64,000 nucleotides of DNA, taken from NCBI RefSeq assembly GCF_036178845.1, contig NZ_CP108070.1, positions 1,426,001 through 1,490,000 on the forward strand, read 5' to 3'. The notes beneath the pieces are model-generated. The model ran no database searches, was not told the DNA's origin, and saw nothing but the letters and a program-made list of their open reading frames with translations. This DNA is from Streptomyces sp. NBC_00271 (GTDB lineage Bacteria; Actinomycetota; Actinomycetes; Streptomycetales; Streptomycetaceae). A program made the translations under genes and the position numbers. Below, piece by piece: positions 1 through 9,255 of the stretch (its first letter is position 1; each line of letters begins with the position of its first letter).

Positions 1-114
1 GCCCGACGAGGCTCCCGGCTGCGCCGCCGCCGAGGCGGTCAGGGGTCCGCAGACCGCGAGGAGCAGCGCCGACACGATGCCCACGGCGCGGCGTCGGAAC
101 CGGGCGCCGCTCAC
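1..114 (-). CDS. Secreted protein, N-terminal part only
   Basis: Only the first 38 codons lie in the window; the gene runs off the left edge. It starts with GTG at 112-114, which overlaps the TGA of the upstream GH95 gene (GTGA), so the two are translationally coupled. The visible part is a classic Sec signal peptide: a basic start (R-F-R-R-R), a hydrophobic core, then Ala-rich cleavage residues (T-A-S-A-A-A). The function is not visible. Coupling to a fucosidase-type gene suggests another secreted carbohydrate-active enzyme, but that is inference. Confidence 0.75.
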   Translation of the reverse strand, partial: MSGARFRRRAVGIVSALLLAVCGPLTASAAAQPGASSG

Positions 115-2543
115 CCGAGGCCCCTCAGGGTGACGGACTCACCGGGCTTGAGGCTGACCTTGCGCGAGGCGCCGCCCGCGACGACGGTCGTCTCGCGGCC
201 GCCGACGCTCTTCAGGGTGGCCCGGGTCACCTTGCCGTTCTTCCAGCTGAGGTCGGCGACGAAGCCGCCGCGGACGCCCACGCCGGACACCGAGCCGGAT
301 GCCGCCCAGGCGGCGGGCAGCGCGGGCAGCAGCTCGATGTGTCCGGGCCGTGAGTAGACCAGCATCTCGACGATCGCCGCGGGGGTGCCGAAGTTCGCCT
401 CGATCTGGAAGATGCCCCGGCCCGTCTCCACCTCGTAGATGTCGAAGAGGTTCATCGCGCTGCCGTTGCTGCCGTTGACCGACGGCTTGAGGTTGTTGAC
501 GACCAGCTGGTAGGCCTTCTCGGCGTTCTTCAGCCGCGCCCAGCACAGGCTGCGCCAGGCGTTGGCCCAGCCGAAGCTGTTCATGCCGCGCGCGGTGAGC
601 AGGGCGGTCGCGCCGTCGAGGATGTCCTTCGGCGTGGATCCGTCCGGACGGATCCGGTCGCCGGGGAAGAGGCCGATGAGCGGGGAGAGGTGCCGATGGG
701 TGGTCTCGCCGAGGTTGTCGGGCGACATCCACTCCTCGAGCCAGCCGGTCTTGGGGCTGACCACGGGCAGGTAGAGGCGCGCCCGCAGACCGTCGACGGT
801 CTTGCGGTAGGCGGCGTCCCTGGCGAGCTCCTCGGTCGCGGTGCGGTAGTTGCCGAAGAGGTTCCACACCAGTTCCTGGGCGTACGTGATGCCCTTGGCG
901 TCGAGCGGACCCTGCTCGGGCGACCAGTCGCTGTCGGCGATGAGCACCTCGCGCTCGGCCCCCGACGCGTCGGTGACGGTCGTGGTGATGAGGCGGGCCT
1001 CCCAGAACTGCACGGCGCCCTTGAGGAGGGGGTAGATCTTTTTGAGGTAGGCGCGGTCCTGCGTGTACTCGTAGTGCTCGAACAGGCTCTGGCAGATCCA
1101 GGCGTTGCCTGCCGGGTGCCACCACCAGCCGCCCCCGCCATAGGGGTTGGTGGAGATCGCCACGGTCCAGCCGGCGATCTTTCCGCTGGAGTTGCGGTAC
1201 CGGTTGGTGGAGTCGTTGAACAGCCGCTGGGTGACCTCCGTCCAGTCGGGCAGCTGTACGAGGCAGTAGTCGGCGAAGGCGTCGAAGCAGTCGGACAGGC
1301 CCGCCCGGTCGGCCATCCAGTAGTTCATCTGGAGGTTGACGTCGGTGTGGTAGTCGGCCATCCAGTCCGGGTCGTTGCCGTCCAGCCAGGGGCCCTGGAG
1401 GCCCATCGGCAGGCTGCCCCGGGATCCGGAGATCATGAGGTAGCGGCCGAACTGCAGGTAGGCGGCCTCGAGTTCCGGGTCGGGGATGTCGTCCCGATGG
1501 CGCGCCCGCAGCCGCTCCAAGGTGTCCAGTTCGCGCTGCGCGGCGGAGGACGTGCCGAGGTCGATGTCCAGCTGTCCGAACACGGCCCGGAAGTCGGCGA
1601 CATGTGTGTGCAGCAGGGTGCTCGCCGAGTGGCCGGCCGCGCTCAGGACCTTGGTCCTGGCGAGGCGCTCCGGTGCCAGGGACGGGTCGCGGTACTTCGT
1701 CGCCGCGTCGGGCACGTAGTTGGTTCCACCGCTGACGACGACGGTGAGGTCCTTGCAGCCGCTGAACGCGATCGACGTACCGTCGACGCGGACCCTGCCC
1801 GTGCCGCTGTACGCGGTGACGGCGGCGCCGTACTTCAGGCCGTTGGCCAAGGAGGCACCGAACGACGTGTAACGGCCCGCGCCGTTGGCGGTGGTGGACT
1901 CGCCGTGGGTGCCCGCGAGGGAGACGGTACCGGTGTAGGAGCCGCCGCCCTGCTGGGAGAAGTACAGGACGACGGCGTCGTCGGGACGGCTGGCGAAGAT
2001 CTGCCGCCGGTAGGTGACGCCGGAGATGTCGTACGAGGTGGTGATCAGGCCCTGGGCCAGGTCGAGGGTGCGCCGGTAGTTGTTGACGTTGCCCAGGTCG
2101 TGGTCGGGGAGGGCGACGGTGAGTTGGGCCAGCATCGTCAGGGAGCCGAAGTCGTCCCGGCCGTACGGGAACTGACCGTCGCTCTGCAGCTTGTCGTTGA
2201 GACCTCCGGTCCACAGGGTGGCGTCGGTGATCATCAGGAGTTCGTCGGCGGGGTCGTTGCTCGCGAGCACCCCGAGGCGCCCGTTCCCGACCGGCAGCCC
2301 CTGCTCGATCATCGACTTGGCCGAGCCGGGAGCCCCCCACCACAGCTGGTTCTTCGCGGCGTCGGCCGCGGACAGCATGGGCGACGCGGTGGGGCGCAGG
2401 GGGGCCGCCGAGGCGGTGAAGGCGGGCAGACCACCCAGTGCGGTGGCCGCGCCGGCTGCGGCGGCGAGGGCGAGGAAGCCTCTGCGGCTGGGGGTGTTGT
2501 CGCGTGCTGCGGTGTGCTGAACGTCCACGGTGTTGCACTCCAT
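111..2543 (-). CDS. GH95-type alpha-L-fucosidase/galactosidase, Tat-secreted
   Basis: 810 aa. Residues 19-48 form a twin-arginine signal (S-R-R-G-F-L) with an Ala-rich core. The mature protein has the GH95 layout: an N-terminal beta domain (W-W-x-x-P-x-x-x-W-x-x-GLPVGNG-like start), the (alpha/alpha)6 barrel with the N-x-N motif in DVNLQMNYW, and a C-terminal beta domain ending in HIELLPALP. Family members cleave alpha-L-fucosides or alpha-L-galactosides. The late barrel motif reads FQIEANFG where I expect FQIDGNFG in relatives, a possible change at an active-site acid. The gene is separated from the GH27 operon by a strong hairpin and coupled to the next gene through GTGA. Confidence 0.88.
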   Translation of the reverse strand: MECNTVDVQHTAARDNTPSRRGFLALAAAAGAATALGGLPAFTASAAPLRPTASPMLSAADAAKNQLWWGAPGSAKSMIEQGLPVGNGRLGVLASNDPADELLMITDATLWTGGLNDKLQSDGQFPYGRDDFGSLTMLAQLTVALPDHDLGNVNNYRRTLDLAQGLITTSYDISGVTYRRQIFASRPDDAVVLYFSQQGGGSYTGTVSLAGTHGESTTANGAGRYTSFGASLANGLKYGAAVTAYSGTGRVRVDGTSIAFSGCKDLTVVVSGGTNYVPDAATKYRDPSLAPERLARTKVLSAAGHSASTLLHTHVADFRAVFGQLDIDLGTSSAAQRELDTLERLRARHRDDIPDPELEAAYLQFGRYLMISGSRGSLPMGLQGPWLDGNDPDWMADYHTDVNLQMNYWMADRAGLSDCFDAFADYCLVQLPDWTEVTQRLFNDSTNRYRNSSGKIAGWTVAISTNPYGGGGWWWHPAGNAWICQSLFEHYEYTQDRAYLKKIYPLLKGAVQFWEARLITTTVTDASGAEREVLIADSDWSPEQGPLDAKGITYAQELVWNLFGNYRTATEELARDAAYRKTVDGLRARLYLPVVSPKTGWLEEWMSPDNLGETTHRHLSPLIGLFPGDRIRPDGSTPKDILDGATALLTARGMNSFGWANAWRSLCWARLKNAEKAYQLVVNNLKPSVNGSNGSAMNLFDIYEVETGRGIFQIEANFGTPAAIVEMLVYSRPGHIELLPALPAAWAASGSVSGVGVRGGFVADLSWKNGKVTRATLKSVGGRETTVVAGGASRKVSLKPGESVTLRGLG

Positions 2544-2600
2544 ATCCGGGAGCTGCTCATGCGGGAACGACGGCTGCGGACCGTCGGCGTGCTACGGGTC

Positions 2601-2637
2601 CCCGCGGGGCCCGGGTCGTGTCACCGGGCCCCGCGGG
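2601..2637 (-). terminator. Strong GC hairpin after the GH27 gene
   Basis: A perfect 14-bp inverted repeat (arms 2601-2614 and 2624-2637, CCCGCGGGGCCCGG) encloses a 9-nt loop. It lies between the GH27 stop at 2698 and the GH95 start at 2543, where a terminator of the sugar-uptake operon is expected. There is no long T-run, as is usual in Streptomyces. Confidence 0.7.
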
Positions 2638-2697
2638 AAGCGGGTCGGACGGACGGCCGAACTGAGAACCGGCCGCTGAACCAACCGACTACGGAAC

Positions 2698-4515
2698 TCA
2701 GACCGACTGCGGGACGACGATCCTGTCGATGTCGGGGGCGTATCCGCTGCCGCTGTCGAAGGTGATCGTGTTGGAGCCCGCCTTCAGCGCCAGTTGGACG
2801 CTGACCGTCTCGGCCGTGCCCCAGTCGCCCGTGGAGGGGAACTTCTCGCTGGTGCCGTTGCCGCTGTTGGAGAAGACGGTCACCGAGCGGGGGTCGCCGC
2901 TGACGTAGCCGACCTTGACGGTGTAGATGCCGTCCTTCTTCACCGTGATGTCGTTGAACCGCAGCTTGCCGCCGGTGTAGAGGTTGCCGACCTTCTTACC
3001 GCCGGAGCACGCGTCGCAGCCGGCGACCGAGGCGTTGCCCGACAGGGTGTTGGTGTCGGACTCGGCCTCGTAGCTCGTGGTGGTCAGCGTGCCGCCGCCG
3101 GGCTTGACGGTGAACAGCCGCGAGCCGTGGGCGGGCAGCGCCTCGGTGATCTTGTTCTTGTAGGTCCCGAGGTTCGCCTTGTTCCACAGGTCGCGCACGG
3201 AGGCGTTTCCGGTGAATCCGAGTGAGGCCCACTGGGCGGTGACGGAGGCCGGCGAGTCGGCGAGGTTGAACAGGGCGACGGTGTAGCTGCCGTCGGCGTT
3301 CTTGGTGCTCCAGACCTGCTGGTCGCCGACGGTGGTGACCGGACGCGCGACGGGCGAGTCGTTCTGGTCGACGGCGATGACTTCCTTGTTGGTCAGCAGG
3401 GAGACCCCGTAGCTGTCCAGCTTGGTGAGGTCGTCACCGGTGAACAGGGGCGACTTGTTGATGGCCCACAGGGTCATGTAGCTCTGCCGCTCAGCCTTGG
3501 TGAGGCCGTCCATCTCGCCGTTGCCGACGTCGATGCCGTCCAGGTCGTTCCAGCCGCCCGGGCCCGCCTTGCGGCTCCACGCGGGGGCGTCGTCCCACCG
3601 GTCGTTCACCGAGTTCTCCCAGGTGACAAGGGTGTTGCAGTAGCACTCGACGTCGGTGTCGATGCGCCAGCCGTTGGAGTACTTCTTCCAGTCGGCGGCG
3701 TGGCCGATGTCGAGGGACCAGGAGAGTTCGAGGTGGATCGGGCGCCCGGCGGTGGCGATGGCCTGCTGCCAGGCGGCGACGTCGGCGACGTTGTTGTAGT
3801 TGTCACCGGACTTGAAGGAGCCCGGGCCCACGCCGTCCAGCTTGAGGAAGTCGTAGCCCCAGTCGGCGAACTGCTGCGCCTGCGAGTCGATGTACTTCTG
3901 CGCGCAGGGCTTGTCGAAGTCGATCTTGTAGGCGTTGTCCCAGCCGTTGGTGGTGCGCAGGTCCGGGTAGACGATGTCGGTGGTGGTGCAGCCGGGGGCG
4001 TTCCAGATCGGCGTGCTGCCGTCGCCGTACGCGCCCTTCTCCAGGCCGACGGGCAGGTAGATGCCGGCCTTGAGGCCCTTGGAGTGGATGTGGTCGGCGA
4101 CCGACTTCATGCCGTGGGGGAAGCGGACCGGGTCGGGCGTCTGGCGACCGTACTGGTCGAAGCCCGTCTTCCAGGTCTTGTCCATCCACCAGCCGGCGTC
4201 GATGTTGACATGGTCGTAGCCGTAGTTCTTCAGCTTGGCCGCGAGGGCGTCCGTCTGCTTCAGGACGTTCGCCTCGGTGAGGTAGCTGTAGTCGCCGTCC
4301 GGGTTGAGGCCCGGGTACTTCGACGACTGCATGCTCCAACTCGACCAGCCCATGTACGGCTTGGCGGCGACGGGAGTGGTGGCGGGGGTCTCGCGCGGCA
4401 CCGGGGTCTTGGCCTCTGCGGCCGGGACGGTCGTCGCGAGTCCTGCCGTGAGGGCGAACACCACCACGGCTCTCAGGGTGCGTGCGGGCAGGACGGAATA
4501 CGAGGATGACCGCAT
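2698..4515 (-). CDS. GH27 alpha-galactosidase with C-terminal CBM35-like domain, secreted
   Basis: 605 aa. An N-terminal signal peptide (about residues 1-35) precedes a GH27 barrel that starts MGWSSWSMQ. The nucleophile Asp lies in YDFLKLDG and the region of the acid/base Asp in WRIDTDVE. A Greek-key C domain follows, then from about residue 475 a CBM35/CBM6-like module (YEAESDTN at its start, IDRIVV at its end). It should remove terminal alpha-galactose outside the cell. A clear AGGAGG precedes the ATG. It is the last gene of the operon with the ABC transporter; the gap to the upstream permease gene is 36 bp, so hydrolysis and uptake are made together. Confidence 0.92.
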   Translation of the reverse strand: MRSSSYSVLPARTLRAVVVFALTAGLATTVPAAEAKTPVPRETPATTPVAAKPYMGWSSWSMQSSKYPGLNPDGDYSYLTEANVLKQTDALAAKLKNYGYDHVNIDAGWWMDKTWKTGFDQYGRQTPDPVRFPHGMKSVADHIHSKGLKAGIYLPVGLEKGAYGDGSTPIWNAPGCTTTDIVYPDLRTTNGWDNAYKIDFDKPCAQKYIDSQAQQFADWGYDFLKLDGVGPGSFKSGDNYNNVADVAAWQQAIATAGRPIHLELSWSLDIGHAADWKKYSNGWRIDTDVECYCNTLVTWENSVNDRWDDAPAWSRKAGPGGWNDLDGIDVGNGEMDGLTKAERQSYMTLWAINKSPLFTGDDLTKLDSYGVSLLTNKEVIAVDQNDSPVARPVTTVGDQQVWSTKNADGSYTVALFNLADSPASVTAQWASLGFTGNASVRDLWNKANLGTYKNKITEALPAHGSRLFTVKPGGGTLTTTSYEAESDTNTLSGNASVAGCDACSGGKKVGNLYTGGKLRFNDITVKKDGIYTVKVGYVSGDPRSVTVFSNSGNGTSEKFPSTGDWGTAETVSVQLALKAGSNTITFDSGSGYAPDIDRIVVPQSV

Positions 4516-4551
4516 GGGTCGTGCCTCCTGTGGGGTCAGGGTTGGGGCGGC

Positions 4552-5478
4552 TCAGCCCTTGCCCGAGCCGATGGTGAGTCCGCTGATGAACTGGCGCTGG
4601 AGCGCGAAGTACACCAGGAGAGTGGGGATCGCGGTCATCAGGGCACCGGCCGCGATGAGGTTGGGATTGGTGAAGTAGGCACCCTGAAGGTTGGCCAGGG
4701 CGGAGGTGATCGGGCGCTTGTCGCCGCTCTCGATCAGCGCGAGCGGCCAGAAGAAGTCGTTGTAGATCCAGATCGATTCGAGGGTCGCGAGGGCCGCGAA
4801 CGCGGGGCGGCACAGCGGCAGGATGATCTGGAAGAACTGGCGCCAGACGGGGGCACCGTCCACGAGCGCCGCCTCGGATATCTCCTTCGGGATCGTCTTC
4901 ATGTAGTTGCTGAGGACGAAGGTGCAGAACCCCGACTGGTAGGCGATGTGGATCGCGATGATGCCCCAGGCCGAGTTGTAGAGGAGGAGGGAGTCGCTCA
5001 TCCACTGCGGCAGCGGGATGAGGAGGTAGAGGCGGTACAGGGGGGTGATGAGGACCTGGGCCGGGAGCAGGTTGCCCGCGGTGAACAGCATCAGCAGGAC
5101 GATGTTCCAGCGGAAGTCGAAGCGGGAGACGAAGAAGGCGACCGCGGCCGAGAACAGCAGGGTGCACAGAACGGACGGCACCGTGATGAGGACGGAGTTC
5201 CAGAAGAAGTGCGGCATCCCGGACTGGCTCCAGGCGTCGCTGAAGTTACCGAAGCCGATGCTGTGGGGCCAGGAGAGATAGCCGTGCTTCGCGGTGTCCG
5301 AGTAGGGCCGCAGCGAGGTGTACATGGCCCACAGCAGCGGGACGAGCCACAGCAGCGCGATGCCGCCCAGCATCAGATGGCGGCCGGTCTGGCGCCGCGG
5401 CCCGGAGGGGGTCTTCGGCGTCTGCTGCGCGCGCCGGGTCCGCGGTCGGGAGGCCGGGCGCGGCACGGTCGTGGTCAC
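4552..5478 (-). CDS. ABC sugar permease, MalG type
   Basis: 308 aa. A basic, Arg/Pro-rich cytoplasmic N-terminus of about 35 residues precedes six predicted membrane segments. The inner-membrane-permease signature EAA-x3-G-x9-I-x-LP is seen as EAALVDGAPVWRQFFQIILP. This is the second inner-membrane subunit of a CUT1 carbohydrate importer. The GTG start (5476-5478) overlaps the TGA of the upstream permease gene (GTGA). The ATPase subunit is not in the window; Streptomyces CUT1 systems usually share MsiK. Confidence 0.92.
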   Translation of the reverse strand: MTTTVPRPASRPRTRRAQQTPKTPSGPRRQTGRHLMLGGIALLWLVPLLWAMYTSLRPYSDTAKHGYLSWPHSIGFGNFSDAWSQSGMPHFFWNSVLITVPSVLCTLLFSAAVAFFVSRFDFRWNIVLLMLFTAGNLLPAQVLITPLYRLYLLIPLPQWMSDSLLLYNSAWGIIAIHIAYQSGFCTFVLSNYMKTIPKEISEAALVDGAPVWRQFFQIILPLCRPAFAALATLESIWIYNDFFWPLALIESGDKRPITSALANLQGAYFTNPNLIAAGALMTAIPTLLVYFALQRQFISGLTIGSGKG

Positions 5479-6413
5479 TGGTCCTCCTTGCGGAAGTTCT
5501 GGACGAGGAAGGTCCCGATGGCGGCAAGGGAGACCACGAGCAGGACGACCGCGAGGGCGGACCCGTAACCGATGTGACTGGACTCGCCGATGATGTTGTC
5601 GGTGATGAGGAGGGACAGGAGTTCCATGCCCGGCTTGCTTCCGACGCCGCCACCGAGGACGTAGACGACGTCGAAGGACCGCAGGGACTCCATGACCGTG
5701 ATGACCAGGATGATGACGTTGACCGGTTTCAGGGCCGGGAAGACCACCCGCAGGAAGGTCTGGCGTCCGTTTGCGCCGTCGAGCGCGGCGGCCTCCTTGA
5801 GTGCCGGATCAAAGCCCTTCAGGCCGGCCAGGTAGAGGATCATGATGTATCCGGTGTGCCGCCAGCTGGAGGCGACCAGGACGGCCCACAGGTTGAGGTC
5901 GGGGTTGCCCAGCCAGTCGATGTGGTGGCTGGATCCGGCGGCGCCCAGGAGGCCGTTGAGGAGCCCGGTGTCGGGGTTGTAGATGATCTCCCAGATGAAG
6001 CCGACGACGGCCAGGGAGAGCACCATCGGCAGGAAGATGGCGGTCTGGTAGATCCTCGTGAAGCGGATCTTCCGGTCGAGCTGGTAGGCGAGGAAGATGC
6101 CGAACGGGGTCGGCAGCAGGGCCGTGAACAGCAGCCAGATCACGTTGTGCCGCACCGCGGGCCAGAACGGCGGGTAGTTGGTGAAGATCTCCTTGTAGTT
6201 GTCCAGGCCGATCCAGTGGATGTCGGCCAGGTCGATGCCGTCCCAGGTGGTGAAGGACAGCCCCAGGGAGGCCAGTGCGGGCAGCCAGACGAAGAAGAGC
6301 AGGGCCGCCAGCGGGATGCCGATGATGACGGTGAGGAAGATCCGGTCGCCGGTGCCGAGCCGACGCGGGCGGGCGCGTCGCGGGGCGGGGGGCGTGGTGG
6401 GCGCGGAGGACAC
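5475..6413 (-). CDS. ABC sugar permease, MalF type
   Basis: 312 aa with the GTG at 6411-6413 as start; GGAAAGG lies about 12 nt upstream. The reading frame is open further upstream, but that part lies inside the binding-protein gene and looks like a shadow. Six hydrophobic segments are visible, and the EAA loop reads EAAALDGANGRQTFLRVVFP. With the following MalG-type subunit it forms the pore of a CUT1 importer fed by the lipoprotein encoded just upstream. Given the GH27 partner, an alpha-galactoside is the likeliest substrate (inference). Confidence 0.9.
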   Translation of the reverse strand: MSSAPTTPPAPRRARPRRLGTGDRIFLTVIIGIPLAALLFFVWLPALASLGLSFTTWDGIDLADIHWIGLDNYKEIFTNYPPFWPAVRHNVIWLLFTALLPTPFGIFLAYQLDRKIRFTRIYQTAIFLPMVLSLAVVGFIWEIIYNPDTGLLNGLLGAAGSSHHIDWLGNPDLNLWAVLVASSWRHTGYIMILYLAGLKGFDPALKEAAALDGANGRQTFLRVVFPALKPVNVIILVITVMESLRSFDVVYVLGGGVGSKPGMELLSLLITDNIIGESSHIGYGSALAVVLLVVSLAAIGTFLVQNFRKEDQ

Positions 6414-6439
6414 GGTGCGTGAGACCTTTCCGGTCCTGG

Positions 6440-7753
6440 TCAGGCCGTGAAGAAGCGCGAACGCTGGGACTCGATCTTCTTCAGCGTTCCCGAGCCGTCG
6501 TCGGGGTGGCTGAGCCACTCGGTCAGGCCGGGGAGTACGACGGTGGAGATGAAGCCGGGGTCGCTGTCGCGGTCCGCGAACTGGCTGATCTGCTTGGCGG
6601 AGGCGATGAGGTCGGCGGACTTCTTCTGGAGCGCGTTGTACGAGCCGGTGCTCGCCTTGTCGTTGACGGCGAGGTTGCTCGGGTCGACGCCCATGTACAG
6701 CTCCTCGGTGTGGGCGCCGCCGAGGAACTCCAGGAACTTCTTGGCACCGGCCTCGTTCTTGGGCCGGCGGCTGAGCATGAACCCGTCGGTGGGGGCCTCG
6801 ACGGCGCCTTGACCGTGCGCGGCGTCGATCTCGGGGAAGGGGAAGAAGTCGATGTCGGCGCGTATCTTCTCGTCCGTGATCTGCTGTCCGAGGAAGAGGC
6901 CGATGACGGCCATCCCGGACTTCTTGTCGAGCAGCGACTGGGCGGCGTCCTGCCAGGAACGACCGGCGGCACCCTGCTGGTAGTAGGGGGCGAGTTCGCG
7001 CCAGTGGTCGAGGGTGGCGAGGGCGCGCTTGTCGGTCCAGGAGACCTTGCCGCGCATCAGCGACATGTGGAAGTCGTAGCCGTTGGTCCGCAGGTTCACG
7101 TAGTCGAAGGCGCCGAGGATGCTCCAGCTGTCGCCGCCGCCGTAGCCGGAGGCGATCGGCGAGAGCCCGTCCTTCTTCATCCGCTTCGTGAGCGCGATGA
7201 ACTCGCTCCACTTCTGCGGGACTTGGTAGCCGCGCTCCTTGAAGAGGCTCTTGCGGTAGAAGACGGCCCACGGGTAGTTGTACAGCGGCACGAAGTAGTA
7301 CTTGCCGTCCTCGCCGCGCGAGAGCTGCTTGGTGGCGTCGCTGAAGTCGACGCCTATCTTGTCCCAGACGTCGTCCAGTGGGCTGCAGAGCTTCTTCTTG
7401 GCGAAGTACTGCATGCGGTAGCCGGCGAACCAGGTGAAGACGTCGTCGGGGGTGCCCTGCAGATAGCTGGTGATGCTCTTCTGGAAGGTGTCGTGGTCGA
7501 CGGTGTTCGTCTTCACCGTCAGACCGCTGTCCTTGGCGAACGCTCCGGTGACGGAGGCGTAGGCCTTCTTGGGCGTGGCGTCGCCGCCGTTGGATCCGAA
7601 GGTGACCGTCTTCGGGTCGGCCCCCGCTCCCCCGCCGCAAGCGGTCAGAACGGGCGCGGCCAGTGCGGCGGCGCCGAGTCCGAACAGTCCGCCGACGACT
7701 CTGCGGCGGCCCGGGTCACGCGCAGCCAGGGGATTGCGGCTCTGCTGCGTCAT
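6440..7753 (-). CDS. Extracellular sugar-binding lipoprotein (CUT1 ABC importer)
   Basis: 437 aa, first gene of the operon. The N-terminus has a Tat-like basic stretch (G-R-R-R-V-V-G-G), a hydrophobic core and a lipobox ending L-T-A-C-G, so it is predicted to be lipid-anchored outside the membrane. The body has features of solute-binding family 1: the YFVPLYNYPWAVFYRKSLF region, then W-S-E-F, and late P-T-D-G-F-M. GAGGAG precedes the ATG. It should capture an oligosaccharide for the two permeases downstream. Confidence 0.92.
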   Translation of the reverse strand: MTQQSRNPLAARDPGRRRVVGGLFGLGAAALAAPVLTACGGGAGADPKTVTFGSNGGDATPKKAYASVTGAFAKDSGLTVKTNTVDHDTFQKSITSYLQGTPDDVFTWFAGYRMQYFAKKKLCSPLDDVWDKIGVDFSDATKQLSRGEDGKYYFVPLYNYPWAVFYRKSLFKERGYQVPQKWSEFIALTKRMKKDGLSPIASGYGGGDSWSILGAFDYVNLRTNGYDFHMSLMRGKVSWTDKRALATLDHWRELAPYYQQGAAGRSWQDAAQSLLDKKSGMAVIGLFLGQQITDEKIRADIDFFPFPEIDAAHGQGAVEAPTDGFMLSRRPKNEAGAKKFLEFLGGAHTEELYMGVDPSNLAVNDKASTGSYNALQKKSADLIASAKQISQFADRDSDPGFISTVVLPGLTEWLSHPDDGSGTLKKIESQRSRFFTA

Positions 7754-7893
7754 TGTTGCTCCTCACGCGTGTCCGTACATGTCTGATCTTCAGTGCATGG
7801 CTGTGCTTCCGTGCATGGCTGTGCTTCAGTACGTGCTGGTCGGTGCGTGGTGTGCTCGTCGGCGCGTGCTCGCCCCTCAGGGCGTCGTGCTCC

Positions 7894-9072
7894 TCAGCGC
7901 GCGTCCGAGGTGGTGAAGGACTGGATGGCGGTGGCCGCCGCGCCACGCGCCCACTCCTCGAAGGGCAGCGGCCTGGTCTGTACGTCGCAGTCCGCGGCCG
8001 AACCGAACGCGGCCGCGGCGAACGCGTCACGGATCTGCTCGGCGAACAGGTCGTAGGCGGCCAGGCCTTCGCCGGAGATGATCACGCGCTCGGGGCCGAG
8101 GAGGTTGGCCACGGTCGCGATGCCCCGGCCGATCGCCGCTCCCGCCCGGGCGTACACCTCCCGGGCGCCGGGGTCGCCGTCGTGGGCGAGGGCCAGGGCC
8201 GCGGTGGCGTCGGCGACACTCGCGCCGGTGACCTCCCGGATCCGGCCGACGATCGCGGGGTCCGAGGCGATCGCCTCGACGCAGCCCCGGTTTCCGCAGT
8301 GGCAGCGGGGACCGGCCGGGTCGATCGCCACGTGCCCGATCTCCCCGGCCACGCCGTGCGCTCCCGCCACCACCTGTCCATGCACCACCAGGCCGCAGCC
8401 GATGCCCGCGCCGACGGTCACCAGCGCGAAGTCGGACAGCCCCACCCCGGCCCCGAACCACTGCTCGGCCACCGTCAGCGCCCGAACGTCGTTGTCGAGG
8501 GTGACCGGCAGTCCGGTCGTGGTCGCGGCCAGTTCGGCGAGGGGAACGTCGCGCCACTCCAGGAACGGCGAGTAGCGCACCACCCCGGCCGCCCGGTCCA
8601 CGTCACCCGAGACGGCGATGCCGAGCCCCCGGACCTGCACCCCGAAGCCGTCCGCCTCCGTCAGCAGTTCCTGCACGAGTCCCGCGACGGAGGTCAGTAC
8701 CGCCTTGGGTTCGCGGGAGGTGAGCGGAACGCGCCGGGCGACCCGGATGCGGCAGCACAGGTCGGTGAGTACGGCGATGAGCTCGTCGCCCGTCACCTTG
8801 ATCCCCAGGAACAGGGCCCTCCCGCCGTCGACCCGCACCGGGTTTGCGGGCCGCCCGAGGACGGGCTGCCGTGCGTCCTCGGCGACGTCCTCCACGAGGT
8901 AGCCGGCCTCGATCAGCGGCCGGACCGCCTTGGTGACCGCCGCCGCCGACAGCTGGGTCCGCCCCGCTATCTCCGACCGCGTGAGCGGGCCGTGGGACAG
9001 CACGGTGGTGAAGATCTGGGAAGCGGCCGGCGTGTGGGCCGGGAACGCCTCGGTGAGAGAGGTCGAACGCAT
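7894..9072 (-). CDS. ROK-family transcriptional regulator
   Basis: 392 aa. An N-terminal winged helix (about residues 25-80, LTRSEIAGRTQLSAAAVTKA) is followed by a ROK sugar-kinase-like domain. The ROK zinc motif reads CHCGNRGCVE, with the nearby GEIGH. No separate kinase activity is implied. Such XylR/NagC-type repressors sense a sugar or sugar phosphate. The gene diverges from the GH36 alpha-galactosidase and lies upstream of the sugar-uptake operon on the same strand, so it probably controls both. The start is ATG at 9070-9072. Confidence 0.9.
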   Translation of the reverse strand: MRSTSLTEAFPAHTPAASQIFTTVLSHGPLTRSEIAGRTQLSAAAVTKAVRPLIEAGYLVEDVAEDARQPVLGRPANPVRVDGGRALFLGIKVTGDELIAVLTDLCCRIRVARRVPLTSREPKAVLTSVAGLVQELLTEADGFGVQVRGLGIAVSGDVDRAAGVVRYSPFLEWRDVPLAELAATTTGLPVTLDNDVRALTVAEQWFGAGVGLSDFALVTVGAGIGCGLVVHGQVVAGAHGVAGEIGHVAIDPAGPRCHCGNRGCVEAIASDPAIVGRIREVTGASVADATAALALAHDGDPGAREVYARAGAAIGRGIATVANLLGPERVIISGEGLAAYDLFAEQIRDAFAAAAFGSAADCDVQTRPLPFEEWARGAAATAIQSFTTSDAR

Positions 9073-9255
9073 GGCCGGAACCTAAGGCCCTTATTTTCTG
9101 CTGTCAATGAAAGAAGCAGGATTCTCTTGAGGATGCTCCATGAGGTACCTGTGACCTGTGAATTCCAGAATGCGAGCAAGCATTGACACGTGATCCAAGG
9201 TCGGGGTTGGCTTTTCCTTGTCTCGTACGTGAGCTCCACCTGAACGCGAGGATCC
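9073..9255. promoter_or_regulatory. Divergent promoter region, ROK regulator / GH36
   Basis: A 183-bp gap between divergent starts. It is less GC-rich than its surroundings near 9090-9125, where CTGCT and AGCAG flank an AT-rich centre, a possible ROK operator half-site pair. An 8-bp palindrome AGGTACCT lies near 9142-9149. No convincing -35/-10 pair was fixed by eye. Confidence 0.4.

Noticed and set aside
139..2538. Long Arg/Pro-rich frame overlapping the GH95 gene
   Set aside because: Out-of-frame shadow; the GH95 frame has a Tat signal and full family motifs.
690..2765. Plus-strand frame of about 690 codons opposite GH95
   Set aside because: Antisense shadow rich in Gly/Val/Arg with no start context or family features.
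5475..7640. A single 721-codon protein covering the MalF-type permease and part of the binding-protein gene
   Set aside because: The first 400 codons are an Arg-rich shadow of the binding-protein gene; the permease begins at the GTG at 6413.
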